This document shows positions 9,943 to 18,432 of a DNA stretch of 64,000 nucleotides, in pieces. How positions within the stretch are numbered: the first letter of the stretch is position 1; every line of letters begins with the position of its first letter. Position numbers and translations under genes: made by a program. The stretch is from positions 124,001 through 188,000 of the forward strand of contig JAFEMX010000004.1 in NCBI GenBank assembly GCA_016892645.1. Direction: 5' to 3'. Source of the DNA: Micrococcaceae bacterium RIT 802 (GTDB lineage: Bacteria; Actinomycetota; Actinomycetes; Actinomycetales; Micrococcaceae). Under the pieces are notes generated by a model. That model was given only the letters and a program-made list of their open reading frames with translations, did no database searches and was not told where the DNA came from.

Positions 9943-10989
9943 GTGGTCGAGAATAACGATGACCGGCATGTCGCTGGACTGGGCGAATCGGGGTTGTTGC
10001 GACTGCTCCTTCCCAGGCTCCATGGCGCCGAGATGCTGCTCGGACCCGGGGACGATGCCGCGCACATTGCCGCCCCCGGAGGTAGCTTCGTGATCAGCAT
10101 CGACACCATGGTGCAGGACCAGGACTTCCGCCTCCGCTGGCAGAACGGCTCGGTCTCCACGGGATACGACGTGGGGTGGAAATCGGCGGCTCAAAACCTA
10201 TCCGACATCAACGCCATGGGTGCAGTCGCCACGTCGGCCGTGCTCAGCTTGACGCTGCCGGCTGAAACGCCTGTGGTGTGGGTGGAGGAGTTCGCAGACG
10301 GTTTCTCCGCTGCCGTGCGCGACCTCAGGGCCACCGAATGCGCGGTGGCCGGGGGAGACCTCAGTGCTGGACGTGAACTGTCTGTCTCAACCGCGGTCAC
10401 CGGCCGGTTGGTATCGGCAGCGCCGATACTTCGCAGTGGAGCACGACCGGGAGATGTGGTGACCGTTTGTGGCCGGATCGGGGCCGCAGCCGCGGGGTTC
10501 GCGCTGCTTGAATCCTCGGTTTCCGAAGACCAGATGAACTCGGTCGAACATGGTTTCGTCGCCGGGCAACACCGGCCGCGACCGAATCTTGCGGCCGGCC
10601 CGCTGGCAGCCGACCGGGGGGCGACTGCAATGATGGACCTCTCCGACGGTCTTCGTCGGGACCTCCCACGACTCGCAGAATCCAGCGGCGTCGCCGTGGC
10701 CCTCGACGCCCAACGGCTCGAAGAGGTGGCCGCACCGGACCTTTTCGAATGGGCGAGCGGCTTCGGCTATGAGCCGGAAGATTTCTTATTGAGAGCCGGG
10801 GAGGACTTTGCGTTGCTGGCCACGTTCCCGACCGGGACGGAGCTACCGGAGTGCTTTACGCCGATCGGCACAATCATCGGCTCTGCTGCGGGAGGGATGG
10901 TGCTGCTCGATGGGCGTCCGCTGGAAGCGAGCGGCTGGGACCATTTCAGCCAAGGTCGAAGTCAGGGATCTGAGAAACGCCCTGACTGA
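9943..10989 (+). CDS. thiL: Thiamine-monophosphate kinase
   Basis: ThiL phosphorylates thiamine monophosphate to the diphosphate cofactor using ATP. The 348-residue protein has the family landmarks in order: GPGDDAA near 34, SIDTMVQDQDF near 53, NLSDINAMGA near 85, GGDLS near 139, DLSDGLRRD near 226 and AGEDFALLAT near 285. Start is GTG 9943, preceded by AGGGAG. GC content returns to core level here, so the lower-GC block ends just upstream. Its tail overlaps the broken hydrolase gene on the other strand by 44 bases. In many actinobacteria thiL sits between the DUF3515 gene and DAK2; here it is about 15 kb away from that place. Confidence 0.93.
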   Translation: MVENNDDRHVAGLGESGLLRLLLPRLHGAEMLLGPGDDAAHIAAPGGSFVISIDTMVQDQDFRLRWQNGSVSTGYDVGWKSAAQNLSDINAMGAVATSAVLSLTLPAETPVVWVEEFADGFSAAVRDLRATECAVAGGDLSAGRELSVSTAVTGRLVSAAPILRSGARPGDVVTVCGRIGAAAAGFALLESSVSEDQMNSVEHGFVAGQHRPRPNLAAGPLAADRGATAMMDLSDGLRRDLPRLAESSGVAVALDAQRLEEVAAPDLFEWASGFGYEPEDFLLRAGEDFALLATFPTGTELPECFTPIGTIIGSAAGGMVLLDGRPLEASGWDHFSQGRSQGSEKRPD

Positions 10990-11668
10990 GCAGCGGTTCT
11001 TGTGCGAGCAAGGCCTCGGCCAGTTCCAGAGGCCGGCCATGGGCATCCTGCAGACGACGAATGATGTCGGTGACCAGTGGAGTGGGCGGAGGATGATGCC
11101 CGGGCGCTGCCTGCGCCACGAGGGCGACGTGATGCGGATCAGCTGAGGCTACACCGTTTTCTCTGCTCCGGAAGTCGTTGGCCTTGGCCCAGGGCAGGAA
11201 ATGCGTGTCGACGTGCCAATCGCCAGCATTTTGAAGGTAGAAGAGCCGGCGGGGGCGAAGTCCTCCGCTGGGTTCCAAGACGGTAGTTGAAATGTCCGGT
11301 TCCATCCGCTCTCGGCTGGCCTCTATCCAGTCGGAGCCACGCAGAAAGACTTGGGAAAAGCCCAAGGCTAAGGACAAATAGTTGCGCACAAACCGCGGGG
11401 AGTATTTCAACAGGTCGGTTTGGGCATTCCACACGAAAACGGAACATGTAGATCCCAAACGCGCCGCGAACTTCAGCGCAGCGAAGCCACCTCCGGAGCC
11501 GCCCACGAGTAGCAGTTCACGGTTGGCCCGCCTGGCCAGCGATTGGAGGATGGCAGTGATGCCGTCGTCGACCCTTTCGTTTTGGCGACCGGTGAACCAA
11601 GCGAGGCCAAGTTCCCGGTGTGTGTCTAGAGTCGGGTCGGCGATCGAAATCAGGGGGACTGCCAGGGC
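10946..11668 (-). pseudogene. 3' part of alpha/beta-hydrolase gene cut by IS21 element
   Basis: Reading leftward from the IS edge, the frame gives LISIADPTLDTH, then LAWFTG, a nucleophile elbow LVGGSGGGFAALKF (starting just above 11506), NAQTDLLKYSPRF, QNAGDWHVDTHF and APGHHPPP, and stops at 10946. These blocks line up with the first half of the protein at 5898-7715. The catalytic Ser, Asp and His candidates are all in this part (Ser about 384, Asp about 476, His about 517 in the restored protein). It has no start of its own, so it is unlikely to be made. The 5' part is at 14315-15298. Confidence 0.85.
11663..11668. repeat. Left copy of IS21 target-site duplication (CAGGGC)
   Basis: CAGGGC directly abuts the left IS end and is repeated exactly at 14315-14320 beyond the right end. 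A 6-bp duplication is within the range known for IS21 elements. Its perfect state indicates a simple transposition that has not since been rearranged. Confidence 0.88.
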
Positions 11669-11716
11669 TGTTGAATAGCCGTATCTGGAACCGTGAGTCC
11701 ACGTATCCGGTACCGC
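11669..11716 (+). repeat. Left terminal inverted repeat of the IS21 element
   Basis: This 48-base end starts TGTTGAATAGCCGTATCTGG on the plus strand and matches the right end (read on the minus strand) at 40 of 48 positions by direct comparison. Ends starting with TG are usual for the IS21 family. Confidence 0.9.
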
Positions 11717-11810
11717 ATTTCCACGGGGGGGGGGGTACCGGTCGCTGGCCTCAGCCGGCGCCCGGTACCCGTTCAGTTCTGCCCTGTAGCCTTGTTCCAG
11801 GGCATGGTGG

Positions 11811-12587
11811 TTAGTTCCAGTGGCCCTCGGTTTGGCGTCTTCTCATGTTTTGCTCACGCCGCATATCAACTGTTCCGAGTTTGATGTGTCGTGAGTTGTT
11901 CGTCAGCCGGTTCACGATCGAGTCTGCCGCGACTCGGTCGTGAATCATTTGGATCCAGTACTCCGGCCCGGTCTGGGCCAGGACCATCGTGGGCGCACGG
12001 CGGTCCCGGTCGGCCAGGACGCCGAACAGGTCGTTGGTCGCCCTGGCATCGACTCCGACCGTGAGGAAGTCGTCCAGGATCAACAGGTCGACCTCCTTGA
12101 GCTGGTTGAGCAGGTTCCGGTGGGCGATGTGGTCGTCGTGGACGCTGACCAGCGCCAGGGCCAAGTCGTCCATGCGCCAGTAGCGGACGCTGTGCTCGTT
12201 ATGGCATGCCGCGACGCCGATCGCGCAGGCCAGGTGCGTCTTCCCGGAACCGGACATGCCCGTGATCACCACGTTGAGCTGCTCGCGACTCCAGTCGTTT
12301 CCTGCGTAACGGCGCATCTGCACCGGGTTCAGATCACCGCGGCCTTCCCGGTAGTCGATTTCCTCGACCGTGGCGTCCGCGAACGGCATCCGGGCCTGGG
12401 CGATCAGCCTCTCGATCTTGTTCGATCGCCGCTGCTCGAGCGCGTCATCGACCGCCTGGCGGAACAGCCGCTCCGGGGGCACCTGCTCGTTCGCTTCCTC
12501 GGCCAACAGCAGCTCGAGGGCCTCGGCGACCCGGGTGATGCGCAGCGTGCGGAACTTGTCGTGGTCCTCGCTGGTGAAGATGGCCAT
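11811..12587 (-). CDS. istB: IS21-family helper ATPase IstB
   Basis: IstB is the AAA+ ATPase that works with the IstA transposase in target choice and strand transfer. From ATG 12587 it is 258 residues, the usual size. Walker A GMSGSGKT is at 110-117 and Walker B LLILDDF near 170; the tail has the Asn-Arg-rich sensor region. The start is well set: AGGAAG lies seven bases upstream, and the ATG shares its A with the istA stop (TGATG), so the two are translationally coupled. A much longer open frame runs back through istA to 13190 but is a shadow. Confidence 0.95.
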   Translation of the reverse strand: MAIFTSEDHDKFRTLRITRVAEALELLLAEEANEQVPPERLFRQAVDDALEQRRSNKIERLIAQARMPFADATVEEIDYREGRGDLNPVQMRRYAGNDWSREQLNVVITGMSGSGKTHLACAIGVAACHNEHSVRYWRMDDLALALVSVHDDHIAHRNLLNQLKEVDLLILDDFLTVGVDARATNDLFGVLADRDRRAPTMVLAQTGPEYWIQMIHDRVAADSIVNRLTNNSRHIKLGTVDMRREQNMRRRQTEGHWN

Positions 12588-14170
12588 CAGAATCCTTCCT
12601 GGTAGTAGGAGGAGTCGCGTACGAACATCTGCCCGGCGCTTTCCCGGGTCCCGGGATGCTCGGGCTTGAGGGTGTTGGCCGCGGCCCGGGCCACCGACGG
12701 GACGTGTTGGTCGCTGGTGATGGTGGCCAGCACCCGCTTCAGCGTCGTATAGGTGGGCACGGCGGCGGTGTTCAGTACCTGCTGGCATGCGGCCTCCAGG
12801 CGGGCCCTGCCCTTCTTTCCCAGTGAATCCAAAATGTTCTGGCAATCGAGGTATCCCTGGGCTTCGATCACGTGCCGGTCCAGGATCTGGGTGATCACCC
12901 CTACCGTGGCCGGCCCGAAGCCGCGGGCCCGCTCCAGGAACCAGGTGCGCGACCAGAGGTTGGCGACGTTCTGGTGCGCCGGAGGAACGTGCTCGGGACT
13001 GGTCGAGTATTGGCCTTTGCGCCCGTGCTTGCGTGCGTGTTCGCAGATGACCTGCTCCCCGTCGAAGATCGTCACCGTGGTGTCGGTCAGCCGGGCCTTG
13101 AGCATCTGCCCAGCCATCCGGTAGGGCACCGAATAGTGCTGGTGGTCGGTGGTGACGTGGTAGTTGCGCTGGACCTTGAGCTGCTTCCACGCCACGTGCG
13201 TGAACCGGTGGCTGGGCAGCTCGCCCAGGAGGGCCGCCTCCTCGGAGGTGAAGATCTCACGCTTGGTGACCCCGTGCGGGTTCTTCAGGTCGTTGATCTG
13301 CTCGACCTGGACCTCGACGGCCGCATTCAGTTCCTGGATGGTGGGCCATACCTCGGCGCTGAGATGGCCGATGATGCGGTGGTTGGCGGTGCGCACCGCC
13401 CTCTCGATGGCCCCCTTGTCCTTCGGCGATTTCACTCTGGCTGGCACGATCGCGGTGCCGTAATGGGTGGCGAACTGGGAATACCGGTCGGTGAGCACCC
13501 GTTGGGCATCCCGGCGTTCGGGCCGGTAGGTCGCGGTCTTGGCGTTATCGGGAATGATGATCCGCGGCACGCCGCCAAAATATTCCAGGGCCCGAACGTG
13601 CAGGTCGATCCACGCCTCGAGATTCATCGACAGCGAAGCCCGGGCGAAGACCATCCCGGAATAGGGCAGCACCGCGGCAAACAGGTAGGCCTTGGACACC
13701 CGTCCGGTGAACATGTCGGTGACCGACAGTGTTTGTCCGGCCCAGTCCACCTGCATCGAGCGGCCCGGCTCGTGGTGGATCGTCGCACTCAAGTCGTTCG
13801 TGGCCACGTACCGGGCGAAAAGGGCGCAGAACTTCGAATGCCCGTATTTGCGGTGGTCGCCGGCAGTGGTGACATATGCCTGCCAGGCCTGCTGCAGGGT
13901 GAAGTTCCGGTCCCGTTTCACCCGTCGGAGCACCGGTTCGAAGTCCGGAAGCTCATAGCCTTCGGACCGGACCGAGCGCCCGTCCGGGAACAAATCTTCC
14001 AGGTCGTCGTCGGTGATCTCCTCGACCTTGGCAGCCGTGGTGATGCCCCGTTCGGCCAAGGCCTTGCTGGCCAGGGAAATCGCCCGGCGCGAGCAGTTCA
14101 GGCTCGAAGTGATCTCGTGATAGCTGCGGCCCTGCACCAGCAGCCGCATGATGGTTCGGTAATCCGCCAT
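12587..14170 (-). CDS. istA: IS21-family transposase IstA
   Basis: IstA is the DDE transposase. From ATG 14170 it is 527 residues; the start follows AAGGAGGACCG, a strong ribosome site. A helix-turn-helix lies near residues 15-40. The DDE triad is visible as D142 in VDWAG, D208 in IIIPDNAK and E256 in KDKGAIERA. A beta-barrel-like C-terminal half follows. All key residues are present and there is no frameshift, so the element looks competent. The open frame extends upstream to 14233 without ribosome-site support. Confidence 0.95.
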   Translation of the reverse strand: MADYRTIMRLLVQGRSYHEITSSLNCSRRAISLASKALAERGITTAAKVEEITDDDLEDLFPDGRSVRSEGYELPDFEPVLRRVKRDRNFTLQQAWQAYVTTAGDHRKYGHSKFCALFARYVATNDLSATIHHEPGRSMQVDWAGQTLSVTDMFTGRVSKAYLFAAVLPYSGMVFARASLSMNLEAWIDLHVRALEYFGGVPRIIIPDNAKTATYRPERRDAQRVLTDRYSQFATHYGTAIVPARVKSPKDKGAIERAVRTANHRIIGHLSAEVWPTIQELNAAVEVQVEQINDLKNPHGVTKREIFTSEEAALLGELPSHRFTHVAWKQLKVQRNYHVTTDHQHYSVPYRMAGQMLKARLTDTTVTIFDGEQVICEHARKHGRKGQYSTSPEHVPPAHQNVANLWSRTWFLERARGFGPATVGVITQILDRHVIEAQGYLDCQNILDSLGKKGRARLEAACQQVLNTAAVPTYTTLKRVLATITSDQHVPSVARAAANTLKPEHPGTRESAGQMFVRDSSYYQEGF

Positions 14171-14266
14171 CGGTCCTCCTTGAAGGTCAAGGCGCAACAC
14201 CGTGTGTGTTGCTGCCATCACCAAGAGGAACACGAACCATGGAAGCAGTACCCGGTCAGCGGAGCG

Positions 14267-14314
14267 GCAGTACCGGATGCGTGGACCACCAGTTCCAGAT
14301 ACGGCTACTTAACA
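14267..14314 (-). repeat. Right terminal inverted repeat of the IS21 element
   Basis: Read on the minus strand it starts TGTTAAGTAGCCGTATCTGG and pairs with the left end at 40 of 48 positions. The TAA inside it is the stop that truncates the interrupted hydrolase gene (stop at 14309-14311). Confidence 0.9.
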
Positions 14315-15298
14315 CAGGGCCTTGGCGATACCCAAGCCGGTGAAAAATGGCCCAGTTTTCGCCTCGCGGCCCGTCACTGCACCGGCGAAGAATGTCAAGA
14401 CGGGACGGACGTCCGTTCCGGCAAATGGATCACCGGATACATACACATCTACGCACACGCCTGCGGGCAAGAGGATTGAGTGGACACCATCTGACAATGA
14501 GAGGCTCTGCGCGAAATCCTCGATGGAAGCCCACCTGACGTGGGGCAGTCGCCAAGTGGCGTAGTTCTTACGCGGCATCGCGCTGGTCGTCGACGTTCTG
14601 GAGACTGGCACCGGCATGGAGCTCTTGACGCCAGCGGTCTTTTGGTTCGTTGGGGACGGTACGGAATCCTCGGAAGGGGTTTTGCTTGCTGCCCGTTCAA
14701 CCGCAGCCGTGAATGCGGGGAAACGTGAGCCATTGACCAGATCGTGATGCAGCCTTCCGGCGGCGTCGACAGCAAGTTGCCCCAGTCGACGATCGGTCGC
14801 GGTATTCAGGCGCGAAGCTTCGGCAGGTTTTGGGCCGAAAGCGGCGACCCGTGACATGCCGGCTTCCACTAGCAAGTCGATTCGGAGAAAGGCGCTGGGC
14901 ACTTGGCGGCTTAACTCCCCAACGGATGACACGAGTGCGTCGGTGAATAATGGGGTCACGCCTTCGGCGAGTGCCCACGTCGCCGGGTTCGCGGGTGCAC
15001 CGTCTGGTGTGAACCAATGCAGTGGGTGCGAGTTTGCAGAATCACCTTGGGCGATGAGGCCAATAACGCCATAAAAGCACCAGAAGCGCAGCAACGCCGG
15101 AGCACCAGCTGAAGGAAGAACCGGATCCGTCCACCCTGAAGCAGCCACGAAATCCTGGGCAACAGTGGCGTCGGCCAAGGGCCACGCGGAGGAACCTGGC
15201 TGCCGGAATGCGCGACGGCTGGCCATGGTGGTCTCGTAGTGAAACGACGGCTGCGGCGGCGCGGTCTTCGCCGTGGTCGAGGTCATCCGGTAACCCAT
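14309..15298 (-). pseudogene. 5' part of alpha/beta-hydrolase gene cut by IS21 element
   Basis: The fragment reads 329 codons from ATG 15298 (a second ATG is at 15286) and ends two codons inside the IS with Cys-stop. Residues 1-160 are not recognised. Residues about 245-328 contain VLTFFAGAVTGREAKTGPFF, equivalent to the VTFHGARTGKTKLP stretch of the hydrolase at 5898-7715, so the catalytic domain begins here. Joining 15298-14315 to 11662-10946 gives 566 codons with the frame kept exactly and the junction reading IAKALAVPLISIADPTL. GC is core-like. The protein lost its whole catalytic triad, so the fragment is probably inactive. Confidence 0.85.
14315..14320. repeat. Right copy of IS21 target-site duplication (CAGGGC)
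   Basis: CAGGGC follows the right IS end directly and equals the six bases before the left end at 11663-11668. One copy belongs to the original hydrolase gene, coding for Ala-Leu. Confidence 0.88.
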
Positions 15299-15497
15299 CC
15301 TTTTCCGGGCCGTGCTCGATCGCCGCCCTACGGCCTGCTATCGCGACTTGAATAGGCGCGGGACCCTTCCTGGAAGTTTGAAGGGCGTCCCACGGGTCTA
15401 CAGGGCCGGCACCACGGCGATCACTTTTCCCGTGATGTGGGCTAATCTACTTTCAGGATTGATCGCATGGATGGATAAATGGGGGAGAGGGCCTGCA

Positions 15498-16949
15498 GTG
15501 GGCGCTTGGGGGAATTACCTGTCACGGAGCCGAACAACCGATGGCGTTCCAGCCGGGGGAAGACAGAGGATCCTCGCTCGGCGTGGCACCGCCGTCGTGC
15601 TTGGCTTTGTCCTGATGGGCGCTCCGGTGATGCCAGCGCAGGCGTCGATTCCCGGGGAGATCAGCCTCGTCGCGCAACAGATGCCTCCAAATCATCCCTC
15701 CCCGACGGCAGTTGGGGCGCCTATCGCAGTCCCCATGGCTGCGACCACGGTGAGGACGGTTCGCACCACGGCCAACCTGAGCTTGCGCTCCGGGCCAGGC
15801 ACCGCGCATCGACGCCTAACCGTCCTGAAAAAAGGCACGATCGTCGTTCCCATGGGCAGCAAATCGGGGAAGTGGTGGCACATCAAGGCCGTGGGCAAAA
15901 CGGGCTGGACCAGTTCCCAGTATCTGAAGACCACCACGGCCAAGTCGTCTGTGAAGGTCGCATACCGTTATATCGGCGCCTTTACGCCCCTGTACAGGTC
16001 GAAGTCCACCGCCTCCAGCGCGCTGGCCGGCCTGCAGCGACGGACCCGGGTCGTGTACCTCGGAGGAACTGGGACGTGGCGCAAGGTCAAGCACTCGACG
16101 AAGACGGGATACGTCCCCGCCTCCTCCTTGGCGACCAGGCAGCCCGCCGTATCGTACCGATGGGCCAAGAAGACCGTCCCGGCCTACGCCTCGACCCGCA
16201 AGGGTGCCCGGAAGACGGCGACATTCGGCCAGAACACCAAGGTCGAATGGTTCCGCTCCACGTCCGGCTGGGATTACGTCAAGTCGTCTGCCGGCGCCGG
16301 CTGGGTCAGGTCATCGGGTTTGACCAAAAGGGCCGTGAGCACCCCCAAACCGAAGGTCTACCGGTGGGCCACCAGCAAGGTCAACGTGCGTACCGGCGTC
16401 GGTACCCGGCATCGTTCCCTGGGTACCGTTCCGGCCTGGGAGCGCGTGCAGTATCTCGCGACCCGCTCCGGATGGTCCAACGTCAAGACCTCCGAGGGCA
16501 CCGGCTGGATCAAGAACACCTATCTCTCCACCCACGATCGATACGACGTTGCCGTCTACGGGACGTTGCGGCATGGGCAGTCGGCCTACTTCCTGATCAG
16601 GGGCAAGACCTCGTCCGAGAAGAGGACCACCGTCGTCGGCCACAACCTCTACCTGCGCCGGGACAAGACCTGGTGGTCCTACATGGTCCCCGGGGCAACG
16701 AAGGGACGGGTCGTCGTCGAACGGATGAGGTTCAAGCCGTCGCTGCACACCGCCACCTTGAGGAACATGGACAGCTGGGAGCGGTTCGATCCGTCGAAGC
16801 CGCTGGACAACCAGAACTACAACCGCAAGCTCGTCACCGACGCCTCCGGTGCCAGGGTGTGGGCCTACGTTGCCTCCAAGAAGATGGCCAGCTACATGAA
16901 GAAGTCGGGGATTCCCGTGGCTTCCGGCGACTACCTGAAGAGGTACTGA
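15498..16949 (+). CDS. Secreted protein with four SH3b repeats and a GGCT-like domain
   Basis: Start set at GTG 15498, seven bases after GGGGAGAGG; the open frame runs back to 15312 without a comparable site. 483 residues. A signal peptide (two Arg then a hydrophobic core at 30-43, cut after PAQA at 49) leads to four SH3b-like repeats at about 88-145, 155-213, 218-277 and 287-345, which usually bind peptidoglycan. The C-terminal 135 residues start with VAVYGTLRHG and continue with MDSWERFD and WAYVA, as in gamma-glutamylcyclotransferase-like (AIG2/GGCT) domains. It may act on gamma-glutamyl bonds in the wall; that is inference. A small secreted protein follows after 4 bases. Confidence 0.78.
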   Translation: MGAWGNYLSRSRTTDGVPAGGRQRILARRGTAVVLGFVLMGAPVMPAQASIPGEISLVAQQMPPNHPSPTAVGAPIAVPMAATTVRTVRTTANLSLRSGPGTAHRRLTVLKKGTIVVPMGSKSGKWWHIKAVGKTGWTSSQYLKTTTAKSSVKVAYRYIGAFTPLYRSKSTASSALAGLQRRTRVVYLGGTGTWRKVKHSTKTGYVPASSLATRQPAVSYRWAKKTVPAYASTRKGARKTATFGQNTKVEWFRSTSGWDYVKSSAGAGWVRSSGLTKRAVSTPKPKVYRWATSKVNVRTGVGTRHRSLGTVPAWERVQYLATRSGWSNVKTSEGTGWIKNTYLSTHDRYDVAVYGTLRHGQSAYFLIRGKTSSEKRTTVVGHNLYLRRDKTWWSYMVPGATKGRVVVERMRFKPSLHTATLRNMDSWERFDPSKPLDNQNYNRKLVTDASGARVWAYVASKKMASYMKKSGIPVASGDYLKRY

Positions 16950-16953
16950 GACC

Positions 16954-17583
16954 ATGAACATCAAGCGCACCCTCTGTGTTGCCGGTGGTGTCGTCGTCCT
17001 GGCGGGATCGGTGGCCCTCGGAACCGTGGCCGCCCAGTCGGACAAGGCGCCCGGGCTCGAGCAGCAGGGACCAGAGGCCATGGAGGTGGATCCCACCAGC
17101 GGCGCCACGGTCACCACGGACACCATGGACAACGTCGAGAAGAACGTCGGCGAAGCGGCCGTCCTGGCCAACGACGAGGGCGACCGGCTCTTTTCCCTGG
17201 CGATCACCAAGATCACTGCCGCCAAGGACTGCCCCGCACGGGTCGGCAGCTTCCGGCTGACTCCCGAGAACGGGACCTTCCTCATCCTCGATGTCGAAGC
17301 GTCGTTGGATCGCGATATCACGCACGAAGTCAGCGGCACGTCCGAGGAGATGTTCATGCCGCTCGTGTCCCAGGCCTTCTCGGTCACGGGACCCACCGGC
17401 GTGATCGACCGGGAGGTCGCCTCCGAATCGGCCTGGGGTTGCCTCGGCGAGGACGCGTTGGCACCGGCGCTGGTTAACCCGGGACAGAAGGTCACCGGCA
17501 AGATCGTGCTCGATGTCCCGTACGAGAGCGGAACCGTGGTCTACGACCCCAACAGCAACGGCGGATGGAGCTGGCCGTACTGA
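16954..17583 (+). CDS. Small secreted protein, DUF4352-like
   Basis: A 209-residue protein with an N-terminal signal peptide (hydrophobic residues 8-26, likely cut near AAQS at 27-28) and no lipobox cysteine. The mature part has an acidic linker, then a region (about 70-200) with alternating beta strands and two cysteines (C-P-A-R and W-G-C-L), similar in outline to DUF4352 immunoglobulin-like domains. It begins 4 bases after the SH3b/GGCT gene and is surely co-transcribed with it. Its role is unknown; a partner or regulator of the wall-binding protein is possible. It ends convergently with the leuCD regulator gene. Confidence 0.7.
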   Translation: MNIKRTLCVAGGVVVLAGSVALGTVAAQSDKAPGLEQQGPEAMEVDPTSGATVTTDTMDNVEKNVGEAAVLANDEGDRLFSLAITKITAAKDCPARVGSFRLTPENGTFLILDVEASLDRDITHEVSGTSEEMFMPLVSQAFSVTGPTGVIDREVASESAWGCLGEDALAPALVNPGQKVTGKIVLDVPYESGTVVYDPNSNGGWSWPY

Positions 17584-17604
17584 TCCCCGCGAATTCGAGG
17601 ACGG

Positions 17605-18324
17605 CTACGAGGCAGGCTTCTTCAACGCCTCGCTGAGCTGGGCCGCGATCCTGCAGACGACGTCCGAATGGACCTTGCCCGGTTGACGGCTGAGCCGTTC
17701 GATGGGGCCTGAAATCGACACGGCGGCGATGACCCGGCCGGACGGCCCCCGCACCGGTGCCGAGACCGACGCAACGCCCTGCTCGCGCTCCCCGAGGGAT
17801 TGCGCCCAGCCCCGCCGTCGTACTCCGGCCAGGATGGTGGGGGAGAAGCGGGCATGGTTCAGCCCGTGGAGCAGGCGCTCGTGGTCCTCCCACGCGAGGA
17901 GCACCTGGGCGGCTGAACCGGCCTTCATGGACAGCTGCGTCCCCACGGGGATGGTGTCGCGCAGGCCCACGGGCCGCTCGGCCGAGGCCACGCACACGCG
18001 GTGGTCGCCCTGCCGGCGGAAGACCTGTGAGCTTTCCCCGGTGGCGTCGCGCAACTGGATCAGGAGCGGTCCGGCAGCAGCGATCAAGCGGTCCTCGCCG
18101 GCCGCTGAGGCGAGTTCGACGAGCCGGCTGCCGAGCATGAAGCGCCCATGGATGTCCTTGGCCGCCAGGCGGTGGTGGACCAGCGCCTGGGCCAGTCGGT
18201 GCACGGTCGGCCGGGAGAGGCCGGTCGCTGCGACGAGTTGCGCAAGGCTGATGGGCCCTGCCTCGAGCGAATCGAGCACGAGGGCTGCCTTGTCGATGAC
18301 TCCGACTCCACTGGGTGTGTCCAT
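17605..18324 (-). CDS. ndgR: IclR-family regulator of leuCD (NdgR/LtbR type)
   Basis: A 239-residue IclR-type regulator: winged helix-turn-helix in residues 8-65 ([20 protein letters not shown]) and an effector-binding domain after residue 80. In actinobacteria the IclR regulator encoded divergently from leuC-leuD is LtbR/NdgR, which controls leucine and other amino-acid genes; the identical arrangement here supports that name. No Shine-Dalgarno precedes ATG 18324, but a TAGTAT hexamer ends six bases upstream, so the mRNA is probably leaderless. An inverted repeat at 18340-18354 overlaps this promoter and may mediate autoregulation. Confidence 0.88.
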   Translation of the reverse strand: MDTPSGVGVIDKAALVLDSLEAGPISLAQLVAATGLSRPTVHRLAQALVHHRLAAKDIHGRFMLGSRLVELASAAGEDRLIAAAGPLLIQLRDATGESSQVFRRQGDHRVCVASAERPVGLRDTIPVGTQLSMKAGSAAQVLLAWEDHERLLHGLNHARFSPTILAGVRRRGWAQSLGEREQGVASVSAPVRGPSGRVIAAVSISGPIERLSRQPGKVHSDVVCRIAAQLSEALKKPAS

Positions 18325-18330
18325 GTATTG

Positions 18331-18336
18331 ATACTA
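18331..18336 (-). promoter_or_regulatory. Candidate -10 element of the leuCD regulator, leaderless
   Basis: On the minus strand this reads TAGTAT, with six bases to the ATG, the spacing expected when transcription starts at the start codon. No ribosome site is present. Inference from spacing and lack of a leader. Confidence 0.45.
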
Positions 18337-18339
18337 CCG

Positions 18340-18354
18340 TCTCACCATTTGAGA
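18340..18354. promoter_or_regulatory. Candidate operator between ndgR and leuC
   Basis: The 15 bases TCTCACCATTTGAGA form a perfect 5-bp inverted repeat with a 5-base spacer. It lies in the 108-bp divergent region, just upstream of the regulator's -10 element, a fitting place for an IclR-type dimer to control both directions. Confidence 0.5.
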
Positions 18355-18432
18355 TGCACGGGGAAGTGCTGGCGGCTCGTGGGCCGCTGGTGGTTCCCTA
18401 GTAGGGAGGCAAGATTTCAGGAGGAGAACGAC

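Larger units (their letters stand above)
11669..14314 (-). mobile_element. Complete IS21-family insertion sequence
   Basis: The element is 2646 bp, with istA and istB in the usual order on the minus strand, terminal inverted repeats starting TGTT at 11669-11716 and 14267-14314, and a 6-bp duplication on each side. Both genes are open and keep their motifs, so it may be active. It lies inside a hydrolase gene, in the same orientation. The 142 bases at 11669-11810 are non-coding and contain the left repeat and an 11-G run; the right 144 bases hold the right repeat and the leader of istA. Confidence 0.95.

Noticed and set aside
11811-13190. The 459-codon frame that includes istB
   Set aside because: Codons before 12587 overlap istA in another frame; the true start has a ribosome site and the TGATG coupling.
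11669-14314. Integron or prophage attachment site
   Set aside because: Inverted ends, istA/istB and a 6-bp duplication fully explain the structure; no integrase is present.
12872-14479. A 535-codon open frame on the plus strand opposite istA
   Set aside because: It mirrors the codon pattern of istA, which has full transposase motifs and a strong ribosome site; a typical high-GC shadow.
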